Assembly (NCBI GenBank): GCA_016716305.1
Contig: JADJWP010000002.1
Location: forward strand, 2,788,501-2,852,500
Source of the DNA: Chloracidobacterium sp.
Lineage (GTDB): Bacteria > Acidobacteriota > Blastocatellia > Pyrinomonadales > Pyrinomonadaceae
Length of the DNA: 64,000 nt
Direction: 5' to 3'
Position numbers and translations under genes: made by a program. Shown here piece after piece: positions 7,240 to 14,769 of this stretch. Each line of letters starts with the position of its first letter. Position 1 is the first letter of the stretch. The notes beneath the pieces were generated by a model. The model had not been told where the DNA came from. It searched no databases and saw only the letters and a list, made by a program, of their open reading frames with translations.

Positions 7240-8646
7240 ATGGCAGAAGCAAAAGAAACGGCGGCGGCAGCTCGGATCGAAACTGACTCGATGGGTGAGA
7301 TCGAGGTGCCCTCGAATGTATATTGGGGAGCGCAAACGCAGCGTTCGCTGAAACACTTCAACATTGGCTTTGACACTATGCCGAGAGAGGTGATCCGTGC
7401 CCTCGGCATCCTGAAAAAGGCGGCGGCGATCGTTAATTGCGATCTTGGAAAACTGCCGCAAGATAAGTTGGAGCTGATCGTGAAGGCGGCCGATGAAGTG
7501 ATCAACGGCAAGCTCGATGCTCACTTTCCGCTGCGGGTTTGGCAGACAGGGTCGGGAACTCAGACGAACATGAATGCCAACGAAGTGATTTCGAACAGAG
7601 CGATCGAGATCGTTGGTGGAGAGATGGGTTCGAAAGAGCCGATTCATCCGAACGACGATGTCAATAAATCGCAGTCGTCGAATGACACATTTCCGACAGC
7701 GATGTACATCGCGGCCGCGGAGCGACTGACCGCATTGATCCCGGAGGTGCAAAGGGTAAGCGATGCGATCAAGGCAAAGGCGAAAGAATTCGAAGGTGTC
7801 GTTAAGATCGGCCGCACTCACCTCCAGGATGCAACGCCGGTGACCGTAACGCAGGAGTTTAACGGCTGGGCGAACCTCATCGACCGCGACATTGAAAGAT
7901 TGAAGATCGTGCTTCCCGGCCTGATGGATCTTGCAATAGGCGGTACAGCGGTCGGGACGGGGTTGAACGCTCATCCGGAATTCGCGGAACGGGCCGCCGC
8001 AAAGATCGCCGAACTTACCGGCTTGCCGTTCAGGTCGCATCCGGACAAGTTTGCCGCATTGTCTGCACACGACGAAGTCGTCTTTGCATCCGGTGCATTA
8101 AAAACGCTCGCCGGTTCGTTGATGAAGATCGCAAACGATATTCGCTGGCTCGCAAGCGGTCCGAGATGCGGGATCGGCGAGATATCGCTTCCGGAAAACG
8201 AACCGGGCTCGTCGATCATGCCCGGGAAGGTCAATCCGACCCAGAGCGAAGCGATTACGATGGTTGCGGTTCAGGTGATGGGCAACGACGCAGCGATCGG
8301 GTTCGCAGGATCACAAGGAAACTTTGAATTGAATGTATTTAAGCCTGTCATGATCCACAATTTCCTGCATTCCGTCCGGCTTATACACGACGCGTGCCAC
8401 GGTTTTGTGGACTATTGTATCGCCGGGATCGAGTTGAACCGGGACCAGATCGATGAATACCTTAACAATTCATTGATGCTTGTTACCGCGTTGAACCAGC
8501 ATATCGGATACGACAACGCCGCAAAGATCGCTAAGTTTGCACATAAGAAGGGAATGTCATTGAAGGAAGCGGCAGTTGAGCTTGAGCTGCTGACGGCGGA
8601 AAAGTTTGACGAGCTTGTGATCCCCGAACGAATGACGCGGCCTTAG
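7240..8646 (+). CDS. fumC: Fumarate hydratase, class II
   Basis: 468 residues, the standard class II fumarase length. The family signature GSSIMPGKVNP lies at about 322-332 and includes the catalytic-loop Ser. Other conserved stretches are TGSGTQTNMNANEV, KSQSSNDTFPTAM, GRTHLQDATPVT and GTAVGTGLNAHP. The enzyme hydrates fumarate to L-malate in the TCA cycle as a cytoplasmic homotetramer without an Fe-S cluster. The short N-terminal leader MAEAKETAAAAR is poorly conserved, and the start is otherwise well placed. A strong terminator follows the stop. Confidence 0.96.
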   Translation: MAEAKETAAAARIETDSMGEIEVPSNVYWGAQTQRSLKHFNIGFDTMPREVIRALGILKKAAAIVNCDLGKLPQDKLELIVKAADEVINGKLDAHFPLRVWQTGSGTQTNMNANEVISNRAIEIVGGEMGSKEPIHPNDDVNKSQSSNDTFPTAMYIAAAERLTALIPEVQRVSDAIKAKAKEFEGVVKIGRTHLQDATPVTVTQEFNGWANLIDRDIERLKIVLPGLMDLAIGGTAVGTGLNAHPEFAERAAAKIAELTGLPFRSHPDKFAALSAHDEVVFASGALKTLAGSLMKIANDIRWLASGPRCGIGEISLPENEPGSSIMPGKVNPTQSEAITMVAVQVMGNDAAIGFAGSQGNFELNVFKPVMIHNFLHSVRLIHDACHGFVDYCIAGIELNRDQIDEYLNNSLMLVTALNQHIGYDNAAKIAKFAHKKGMSLKEAAVELELLTAEKFDELVIPERMTRP

Positions 8647-8670
8647 GTAGATCAACAGTAAGAACGAAAG

Positions 8671-8699
8671 AGGCTGTCAATTTGCTGACAGCCTTTTTT
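8671..8699 (+). terminator. Rho-independent terminator after fumC
   Basis: Perfect 9-bp stem AGGCTGTCA/TGACAGCCT with a 6-nt loop, followed by a T6 run ending at 8699. It separates fumC from the convergent PAAR gene and may act weakly on the opposite strand too. Confidence 0.92.
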
Positions 8700-9200
8700 C
8701 TATCCGCCTATTATCACGGTCATTTCGCCTTTCATTATCTTGTTCGGCGGGCCGAGAGGTTCGATGATCGTATCGCCCATTCGGCAAGCCGGCATATTAT
8801 TGATCATTACGGTCGCCGAACCGTCGATGACAACACCCGGGCCGTGAGGCGGTACCGGCGACGGCGTTGTGCACGCGTGAATGTCCGACATTCCGGCCAT
8901 ACCGCTGATCGTTGCACTCAACGCGGCGAGTGCGGCGGTTTTGGCCGCCTGTTCCGCGGCGTATGCCGCCGGCCCGCCAGGCGTGCCTGCAGCTGCCATC
9001 GTGGCCGCCTCAGCGGCCTGAATCCCAATATCCGAGGCCTGCTTTGCCGCCTGCAAAGCGGCCGCCGCGGCTGCGGGTATCCCCCGCCACGCAGGCAAGA
9101 ATCCGATCAGCACGTTCATACTTCCCGGTCCCGGCGTTAACACCGGCGGGAGCGGGTGGACAACGTTGTCGGTAATTCTGGCTGCTGGTCCTGTCGGCAT
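8700..9200 (-). CDS. PAAR-domain protein, T6SS spike tip
   Basis: 166 residues. The N-terminus (MPTGPAARITDNVVHPLPPVL, then GPGSMNVLIGFLPAWRG) and the C-terminal half (GMSDIHACTTP..GVVIDGSATVMINNMPACRMGDTI) give the PAAR/DUF4150 pattern. The His and Cys residues are consistent with the zinc site at the cone tip. An Ala-rich stretch at about 45-95 may pack against, or cross, a membrane. PAAR proteins cap the VgrG trimer and often carry or recruit effectors. It is the last gene of the minus-strand T6SS locus, 16 bp after the LysM-protease gene, which makes that protease a likely cargo. Confidence 0.9.
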   Translation of the reverse strand: MPTGPAARITDNVVHPLPPVLTPGPGSMNVLIGFLPAWRGIPAAAAAALQAAKQASDIGIQAAEAATMAAAGTPGGPAAYAAEQAAKTAALAALSATISGMAGMSDIHACTTPSPVPPHGPGVVIDGSATVMINNMPACRMGDTIIEPLGPPNKIMKGEMTVIIGG

Positions 9201-9216
9201 ATTTGATTATTAACTC

Positions 9217-11136
9217 CTACCAACTCGAAAAAACAGAGGTGTTTATTGTTCCAAGTCTCGCCGCTGACGAGTATGTCAGACTCTGCGTTGGATTCGGATC
9301 ATTAACAAAGTCCTTACTTGGGTCATAATCGCCAAAGGTTGCAGTGATCGGATCGTCGCAAAGTCGCTTGGTTCCGTCAACAGCGGCACTGACGGATGTG
9401 CCGCCGCCTGCCATGAGTTCGGACCTTGTTGATGTGTGAAAGCAATCCAACAATGCGTGACCGAGTTCGTGCGGAAAAGTGTACGGCAAGTTATTACCGC
9501 CGTCCATAACGGCGCCGCTCGAGGAGGTGACACCCATTACGCAACTATTCACGATCTCGGCAACCGGCCGATAGTTACCGGGCATGTTTAGGCACGGCGT
9601 GTACGAACGCCCGCGCGTGCTCGCAGTACCCTTGAACTTGCCGACGACGAAACAATCCATACGGTCAGACCCCGTATCGTAGTTTCGGATCAATTGGCGT
9701 TCATGAAGCGTACCGTTCTCCATGTCATCGCCATCCGAGTTCTGATATCCATTAAGGTTCACGTTGGCCATGGTCAGCGTAGCTCCAGTGTCGGTACTCA
9801 ATACGGCCGAAACGGTAACACGTCCTCCAAGTTTGTCGCTCACGAGAATATCTGCCGATCGCGATGTTGGAAGCGAACGGGTCGAAGCGGCATTTACAAA
9901 CGCTCGAGCCGAGAAATTCACATCGTTGATCAACGCAACGATCTGATCGGCTACCTCTTTCGGTTTGAGCCTCGCAGCCGGTGATGCGGCGCGGGGGATA
10001 TTGAGCGTTACGCTTTTGTTTACAGATGTGCCATCGCTTCGGTTCGTCGTAACGGTGAACGACATTCTGGAGCTTGCGGCCCCGGCGGCGGTGGTTCCCG
10101 TGGCCGGCAATCCGTTGATATCAGAGACCGTCAGCATATTGCGCGGCGGCGGATCGAGCATCCTTATCTTCGGATCGACCAATACCGGGGCCATATCCGC
10201 CTGGGCATAGACTCGCCGGAGCCAACGGAAGACCCGATGACGGATCATCGCTTCTGTAACCCCGTTGAAACCGGTCGCATCTCCGACGTTCTGGCGAACG
10301 ATCCCGACCGTGACCTTTATCCGCTTTTTGGACCTATCGCGTCCCCCTACAGGAGCCTCGGCCGTAACGCGGCAACGGGCGTCGCCTCCCGCCGGACATT
10401 TTTCGATCATGTAGGTCGCACGTACCCGCTGATCGAGAATCTCTACCTTTTCTTCATTCGGCTGGTCGTCAGTTACAAGAAGCGTTTGCTGTGGTTTTGC
10501 GGCCTTATCCGTCTCATCCACAACGAGCCTGAGGTACGGTGAACGAAAACGCTGGTCGGGCACAGGTGTCGCCTTATGGACCTTGACCGCAAGCTTTCGC
10601 TTATCGCGCTCGGCCGCACTTGACCAATTTAGGTCGTGACCGACAAGCAGCTTGCTTTTGTAGACCGGGTGAAGGGCCTGGAGTTCAACGTCGAGAGTAG
10701 CGCTTGTCGCTCGCCGGTCAGAGACCTCGATCTTGAATGAATCAGGATCGGCGAACGAGTTTGCGTCGAATTGCCACTTTGCCGGCCCGCCAAATGCCGC
10801 TGTGCCGTCTGCTCCCGCCTTGTCCGTAGGGAAATTGCTGATCTGCAAACGACTTATCGAACGTTCGGTCTTGATCTGATTGTCCCGACCGCCGCGGACG
10901 AACCGGATGGTCGCGAGCCCGCCTTTTTTCACGTACGAATGACGTTTTTCTGTTGCCGCTGTATGCTGGTCAAGCTTGATGTCGGGAATGAAGACTTTAT
11001 CGCCCGCCTTTATTTGACGGTTCTTCAACTCGGCATTCGACTCATGGTCGCGAAGCGATTTACAATCAAGAAACCCGTTCTTTGAGGCGAGGCCGCAGAG
11101 AGTGTCGCTTGATTGTGCTGTTATCCACTTACCCAT
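9217..11136 (-). CDS. LysM-like domain plus zinc-metalloprotease (HExxH) protein; candidate T6SS effector
   Basis: 639 residues. Residues 1-55 look like a LysM module (SDTLCGLASKNGF ... LKNRQIKAGDKVFIPDI). The middle is beta-rich and unrecognised. Near the C-terminus PHELGHALLDCFH gives an HExxH zinc site (His556, Glu557, His560) with a further His567. SELMAGGG (Met575) resembles a metzincin Met-turn, but the third His falls one residue later than the classic HExxHxxGxxH spacing. No signal peptide is present, as expected for T6SS cargo. It lies between a lipoprotein gene and PAAR in the vgrG module. An envelope-protein- or peptidoglycan-directed toxin is my inference; no named family is recognised for the whole protein. 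Confidence 0.75.
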   Translation of the reverse strand: MGKWITAQSSDTLCGLASKNGFLDCKSLRDHESNAELKNRQIKAGDKVFIPDIKLDQHTAATEKRHSYVKKGGLATIRFVRGGRDNQIKTERSISRLQISNFPTDKAGADGTAAFGGPAKWQFDANSFADPDSFKIEVSDRRATSATLDVELQALHPVYKSKLLVGHDLNWSSAAERDKRKLAVKVHKATPVPDQRFRSPYLRLVVDETDKAAKPQQTLLVTDDQPNEEKVEILDQRVRATYMIEKCPAGGDARCRVTAEAPVGGRDRSKKRIKVTVGIVRQNVGDATGFNGVTEAMIRHRVFRWLRRVYAQADMAPVLVDPKIRMLDPPPRNMLTVSDINGLPATGTTAAGAASSRMSFTVTTNRSDGTSVNKSVTLNIPRAASPAARLKPKEVADQIVALINDVNFSARAFVNAASTRSLPTSRSADILVSDKLGGRVTVSAVLSTDTGATLTMANVNLNGYQNSDGDDMENGTLHERQLIRNYDTGSDRMDCFVVGKFKGTASTRGRSYTPCLNMPGNYRPVAEIVNSCVMGVTSSSGAVMDGGNNLPYTFPHELGHALLDCFHTSTRSELMAGGGTSVSAAVDGTKRLCDDPITATFGDYDPSKDFVNDPNPTQSLTYSSAARLGTINTSVFSSW

Positions 11137-11148
11137 CTAATACGACTC

Positions 11149-12243
11149 CTAAAAAAGATCCCTATCGAGATAATCGACCTGATACTCGCTGCCCGCGGCG
11201 ACGAGTGCTTTCTCATCCGCACTCAATTCGCCTCCAAAGAATCGGACCGCCCTTGCTGCACGCAATAGGAAACTCTCTTCTTCCTCCTCTTTGAAACCGC
11301 CTGCCTTTATGGCAGCCGCAGCCTTTCGTATGACGGCGATTATCGTTTCCGTTTGCCCTTCGCGAGATAATCGTCTCAATTGGCGAGCCGACCAGCGTTC
11401 GAGTTCCGGCGATGTCAGGTCATCCTGGCTGAGGTAGATAGCGGTCAGTTTTGCGATGCGATCTTCGGGTTTGGCTATATTCAGAATGCTATTTCGGGCA
11501 TTGATTTGGTCGACCAATTGCGGAAGCCGGCCGTTCATCAATGAAAAGACCTGCTCGGCAACCCCGTCGATGTAGTAGTCTGTCTTTCCCTTTTCTTTCA
11601 GCTTCGGATATTGCCGTTTTAATGTGTCCAGCAAGGTTGCCGGCGAATACGACGTGCTGAATGAACTTGCAGCTTCAACAAGCGCCTCATAGGCGGTTTC
11701 TGAAACAGGGTGCTTAACGAGGTACTCGTAATAATCGAACGCCTTTTTCTGCATGTTCCCGTCGCCTTGCTCCGCAAGCAGCCTGACCGACTGGATCGAC
11801 TGCAAGATCCCGCGTTCGTCCTTCTCGTCGCGGACCAATAATTTGGTAAAATGGTCGACCACAGTTGCGAGATCGTAAATATCGACGACATTCCGAGTGC
11901 GTTCGAATGATTGAGGCTCCTTCGTGCGGTCGACCTTTTCCCGAATGAACTCCTCGACGTGAACTGGATCTAGGTTCTTCGGTTCCGATTTCCTCCCGTA
12001 ATGAATGTCGAAGATATAAGAGTCAAGCTGTCTAAAGGCAGTTATCTTGTCGACTGTCGGGTATTTAAGTTCTGCGCTCATCTTTTTTCCTTTAACGTCC
12101 GGAGTGGCTTTTGCAGGTTGCCGGCTTCTGTTTGCGTTATCTTGCGAATGAACGGTCGAACCCGAGCAGCCGGTTAGCGGCAACAGGATCGCAAAAAAAG
12201 CCAGTGTCGCGGCAAACGCCGATGTGTAATTCCTTTCTGTCAT
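11149..12243 (-). CDS. Helical lipoprotein coupled to vgrG; candidate immunity protein or T6SS accessory
   Basis: 364 residues from the ATG at 12243, whose last base position overlaps the vgrG stop (TAATG). The N-terminus is a lipoprotein signal ending LPLTGC, with Cys26 as the lipid-anchor residue. The mature part is predicted by eye to be mostly alpha-helical with charged, repeat-like helices (KLLVRDEKDERG, RRLSREGQTETI) and no recognised catalytic motif. It is too long and too helical to be TssJ. Its place between vgrG and a protease effector candidate, and its envelope location, suggest an immunity protein for the protease. An effector-loading accessory is the alternative. Confidence 0.7.
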   Translation of the reverse strand: MTERNYTSAFAATLAFFAILLPLTGCSGSTVHSQDNANRSRQPAKATPDVKGKKMSAELKYPTVDKITAFRQLDSYIFDIHYGRKSEPKNLDPVHVEEFIREKVDRTKEPQSFERTRNVVDIYDLATVVDHFTKLLVRDEKDERGILQSIQSVRLLAEQGDGNMQKKAFDYYEYLVKHPVSETAYEALVEAASSFSTSYSPATLLDTLKRQYPKLKEKGKTDYYIDGVAEQVFSLMNGRLPQLVDQINARNSILNIAKPEDRIAKLTAIYLSQDDLTSPELERWSARQLRRLSREGQTETIIAVIRKAAAAIKAGGFKEEEEESFLLRAARAVRFFGGELSADEKALVAAGSEYQVDYLDRDLF

Positions 12244-14633
12244 TACTTTGGATCCCACGAAGAATCATCCAATCGCGGGAACGTGACCTGACAGCTGCCA
12301 GGGTCGATATTGGTCACTTTTGCAAGCCCATTCTCGTCAGTGGTTCCTTCCGCGATCGTCGAACCGTCGGGCAACGTCACGCGGTAACGCTCGCCCGCGA
12401 CCGGATTGTCCAATTCGTCCTTGAGTTCGATCTCGATCCAAGATTTCTTATCCTTGTTTTTCGGCGACTTTGGATTATGCGTCGGCTTTGTGTACGAAGG
12501 CACCCTTGCCGGCGGCGTCGCGCGTCGCTGATTTCTGTATGTCGGAGCATCGCTCCCCGGATCTGCATTGTCTGCGATCTCGGCTTCATCCGGAGGCAAC
12601 GGATCGACGGGTGATCCCGGAGATCCGGGCAATGCAGCTCCGCCGGAATTGATCATCACCATCGTGCCGTTTATCTGCACACCGGCAGAATTGATGGTGA
12701 CAAAATTTCCCCCTACTTTGATCGTGAGTCCCGTGGTCGCCTCGAGTACGATCGTATTGGCTGTGATGGTGTAACTGCCTGAAACATCGACAGCGTAACT
12801 GCCGCCGACCGATTCAGCCAGGCTGCCGCCGATCTTGTGGGTGACACTGCCCGTTGTGTCATATGCGATCTTTCCTTCGACCTTGCGATGTTTGTCGCGT
12901 TCTATCTTCTCGATCTGATCGCGTTCGATAATAATGTGCTTATCGCGTTCGACCTTTTCGCGTTTGTCTCTTTTTACGATCAGGTGACGGTCGTTTCCGA
13001 TAAGTTCGCGCCGGTTATTTCGGATTCGAATATCCTGATCCTTCTGGCCATGAACGAATATCTGCTCCGAACCTTTCTTGTCCTCGAAGCGAAACTCGTT
13101 GAACCCTTGCCCGCCCGGCGACGAATTTGACTTGACGGTCGATTTCGTTTTTTCATCCGGCAGCGTATAGGGCGGCATTGTTTGCGGATTATAGACACAG
13201 CCGGTGATGATCGGCTGATCGGGGTCGCCCTCAAGGAAGTGGACAAGGACCTCCATTCCGATTCGCGGAATGAACATCGCACCCCATTTGTTTCCTGCCC
13301 ACGTCTGAGCGACGCGGACCCAGCATGAACTGCTTGCGTCGACCTGGCCATCGCGGTCCCAGTGGAATTGAACCTTGACCCGGCCATACTTGTCTGTAAA
13401 TATCTCTTCTCCCGTTGGGCCGACAACGATAGCCGTCTGGCTGCCTTGAACGATCGGTTTAGTGGCCGTCTTTAACGGACGAAACCCGGGTTTTCCAGCA
13501 CCTTGTTCGATGCACGTAAATGTATTGGTATATGGGTCATTGACAGCCTGATCGGATACGTAATCCGGGCTTTGTTCGGCGGAATGCGTTGCAGTTACGA
13601 TGGTGTGTGTCTTGTTAAGATCACGATTCGGGTGGTCGATAAGATTAAAGCGATGGCCTGCGGTGATCGAGCAGCAATCAGACGTGCCTGTAGCCTGAGT
13701 TACCCTCGAATCGAGAGCTTCCATCAGATTTTTGACCGTTCGCTCGCGATCCGGAAAGACCTTCTGAAGGTCGCCTGACTGTTCGCCGCCGCTCGTTTTA
13801 ATGCCATCGTATTTCCGACCGTAACCTGCGGGATAATCATAGAGTTCCAGCGACTTATTGTCGCCCAATGTGAATTTGCTCGTTTCTTCTTTCTCAAGCT
13901 TTTTATCGGGAAGCTGAAAATTATGACCCCAAAGGGTTACTTTTCCTGTCTGAAGGTTGTGGCCGCTGAGAAATGAATTTATCGCACCGACAAAGTCCTG
14001 CTTTTCGCCGACCTTGACAAAGAACGGAATGTCTTTTTTTGATGGACAATCGCGGTGAGATTGAGGCGTGTCGGCAACGATCATAAGATCTTTGCCATCC
14101 TTATGTTCGAAATAATAGAAGATCCCCTCTTCTTCCATCAAGCGAGAGGCGAAATTGAAATCTGATTCTCTGTACTGTACGCAGTAATTTCGCGGCTCGT
14201 AAGTCTCCTGGAATTCATACTTAACATCAAAGCCCGTAAAGACCTTTTTCAGGATGTCCGGAACACTCATCTGCTGGAATATCTGGCTCTGCGAATTCTG
14301 GGTCAGCAGCCAGATATGAGGGACAATAGTGATGCTGTAATGGGAAAAACGAACGTGGCGATTCCCCTGCATAAAGCTATTGACCATGCCCGAGAAATCA
14401 CGGGTTGTACCATCAGGCGAACCGACCGAGATCGTCACGCCTTTACCGATGATATTCTTGGGGTCGATGATCGTGGGATTGAACGAATTGTCCGTCTCTT
14501 CGTGCAATAGCTCGGCGCTGATCGAGAATAACTGCGATAACCCCTCACTAGCCTTGAAATTGTCCAGGAGCAAATAGTCCTTTCCTAAAGGCGTCGCTAT
14601 TCTCAATAGCCGATTGTCTTGCGTGGTGGCCAT
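12243..14633 (-). CDS. vgrG: VgrG spike protein (TssI) with C-terminal extension
   Basis: 796 residues from the ATG at 14633; a GTG seven codons upstream is possible. Residues 1 to about 370 form the gp27-like base (LLRIATPLGKDYLLLDNFKA; YCVQYRESDFNFASRLMEEEG). The gp5-type OB-fold lies at about 400-485 (YGRVKVQFHWDR, SSCWVRVAQTWAG). The beta-helix stalk follows, including an unusual charged segment at about 548-585 with repeated RDK/ERDK/IERD units. A Pro-rich linker (about 662-730) leads to a small beta domain (WIEIELKDELDNPVAGERY, TDENGLAKVTN) of the transthyretin-like type found at VgrG tips, which can bind effectors. The downstream lipoprotein and protease genes fit that role. Confidence 0.95.
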   Translation of the reverse strand: MATTQDNRLLRIATPLGKDYLLLDNFKASEGLSQLFSISAELLHEETDNSFNPTIIDPKNIIGKGVTISVGSPDGTTRDFSGMVNSFMQGNRHVRFSHYSITIVPHIWLLTQNSQSQIFQQMSVPDILKKVFTGFDVKYEFQETYEPRNYCVQYRESDFNFASRLMEEEGIFYYFEHKDGKDLMIVADTPQSHRDCPSKKDIPFFVKVGEKQDFVGAINSFLSGHNLQTGKVTLWGHNFQLPDKKLEKEETSKFTLGDNKSLELYDYPAGYGRKYDGIKTSGGEQSGDLQKVFPDRERTVKNLMEALDSRVTQATGTSDCCSITAGHRFNLIDHPNRDLNKTHTIVTATHSAEQSPDYVSDQAVNDPYTNTFTCIEQGAGKPGFRPLKTATKPIVQGSQTAIVVGPTGEEIFTDKYGRVKVQFHWDRDGQVDASSSCWVRVAQTWAGNKWGAMFIPRIGMEVLVHFLEGDPDQPIITGCVYNPQTMPPYTLPDEKTKSTVKSNSSPGGQGFNEFRFEDKKGSEQIFVHGQKDQDIRIRNNRRELIGNDRHLIVKRDKREKVERDKHIIIERDQIEKIERDKHRKVEGKIAYDTTGSVTHKIGGSLAESVGGSYAVDVSGSYTITANTIVLEATTGLTIKVGGNFVTINSAGVQINGTMVMINSGGAALPGSPGSPVDPLPPDEAEIADNADPGSDAPTYRNQRRATPPARVPSYTKPTHNPKSPKNKDKKSWIEIELKDELDNPVAGERYRVTLPDGSTIAEGTTDENGLAKVTNIDPGSCQVTFPRLDDSSWDPK

Positions 14634-14694
14634 ATTCTCTGATGCAGAGTGCACCGCATCTTAAACGATGCACTCCACCTTCCTTTAACCTCAA

Positions 14695-14751
14695 GCTCTT
14701 TGCATCGACCGTTCACACAAATGCCATTCGTGTGACAGTCCGTGAAAGAGC
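14695..14751 (-). other. Extended two-stage hairpin between clpV and vgrG
   Basis: In the 136-nt gap between clpV and vgrG, GCTCTTT (14695-14701) pairs with AAAGAGC (14745-14751) around a 10-bp inner stem, TCACACAAAT (14713-14722) with ATTCGTGTGA (14726-14735). The inner stem has one G-U type mismatch and a 3-nt loop. No T-run follows on the minus strand. It is probably an intercistronic RNA structure that affects mRNA processing or stability. Confidence 0.5.
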
Positions 14752-14769
14752 CAGCAATCGTCGACGCGA

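Noticed and set aside
11149..12243. The lipoprotein next to vgrG as TssJ
   Set aside because: TssJ is about 150-180 residues and beta-sandwich; this is 364 residues and helical, and it lies in the effector end of the locus.
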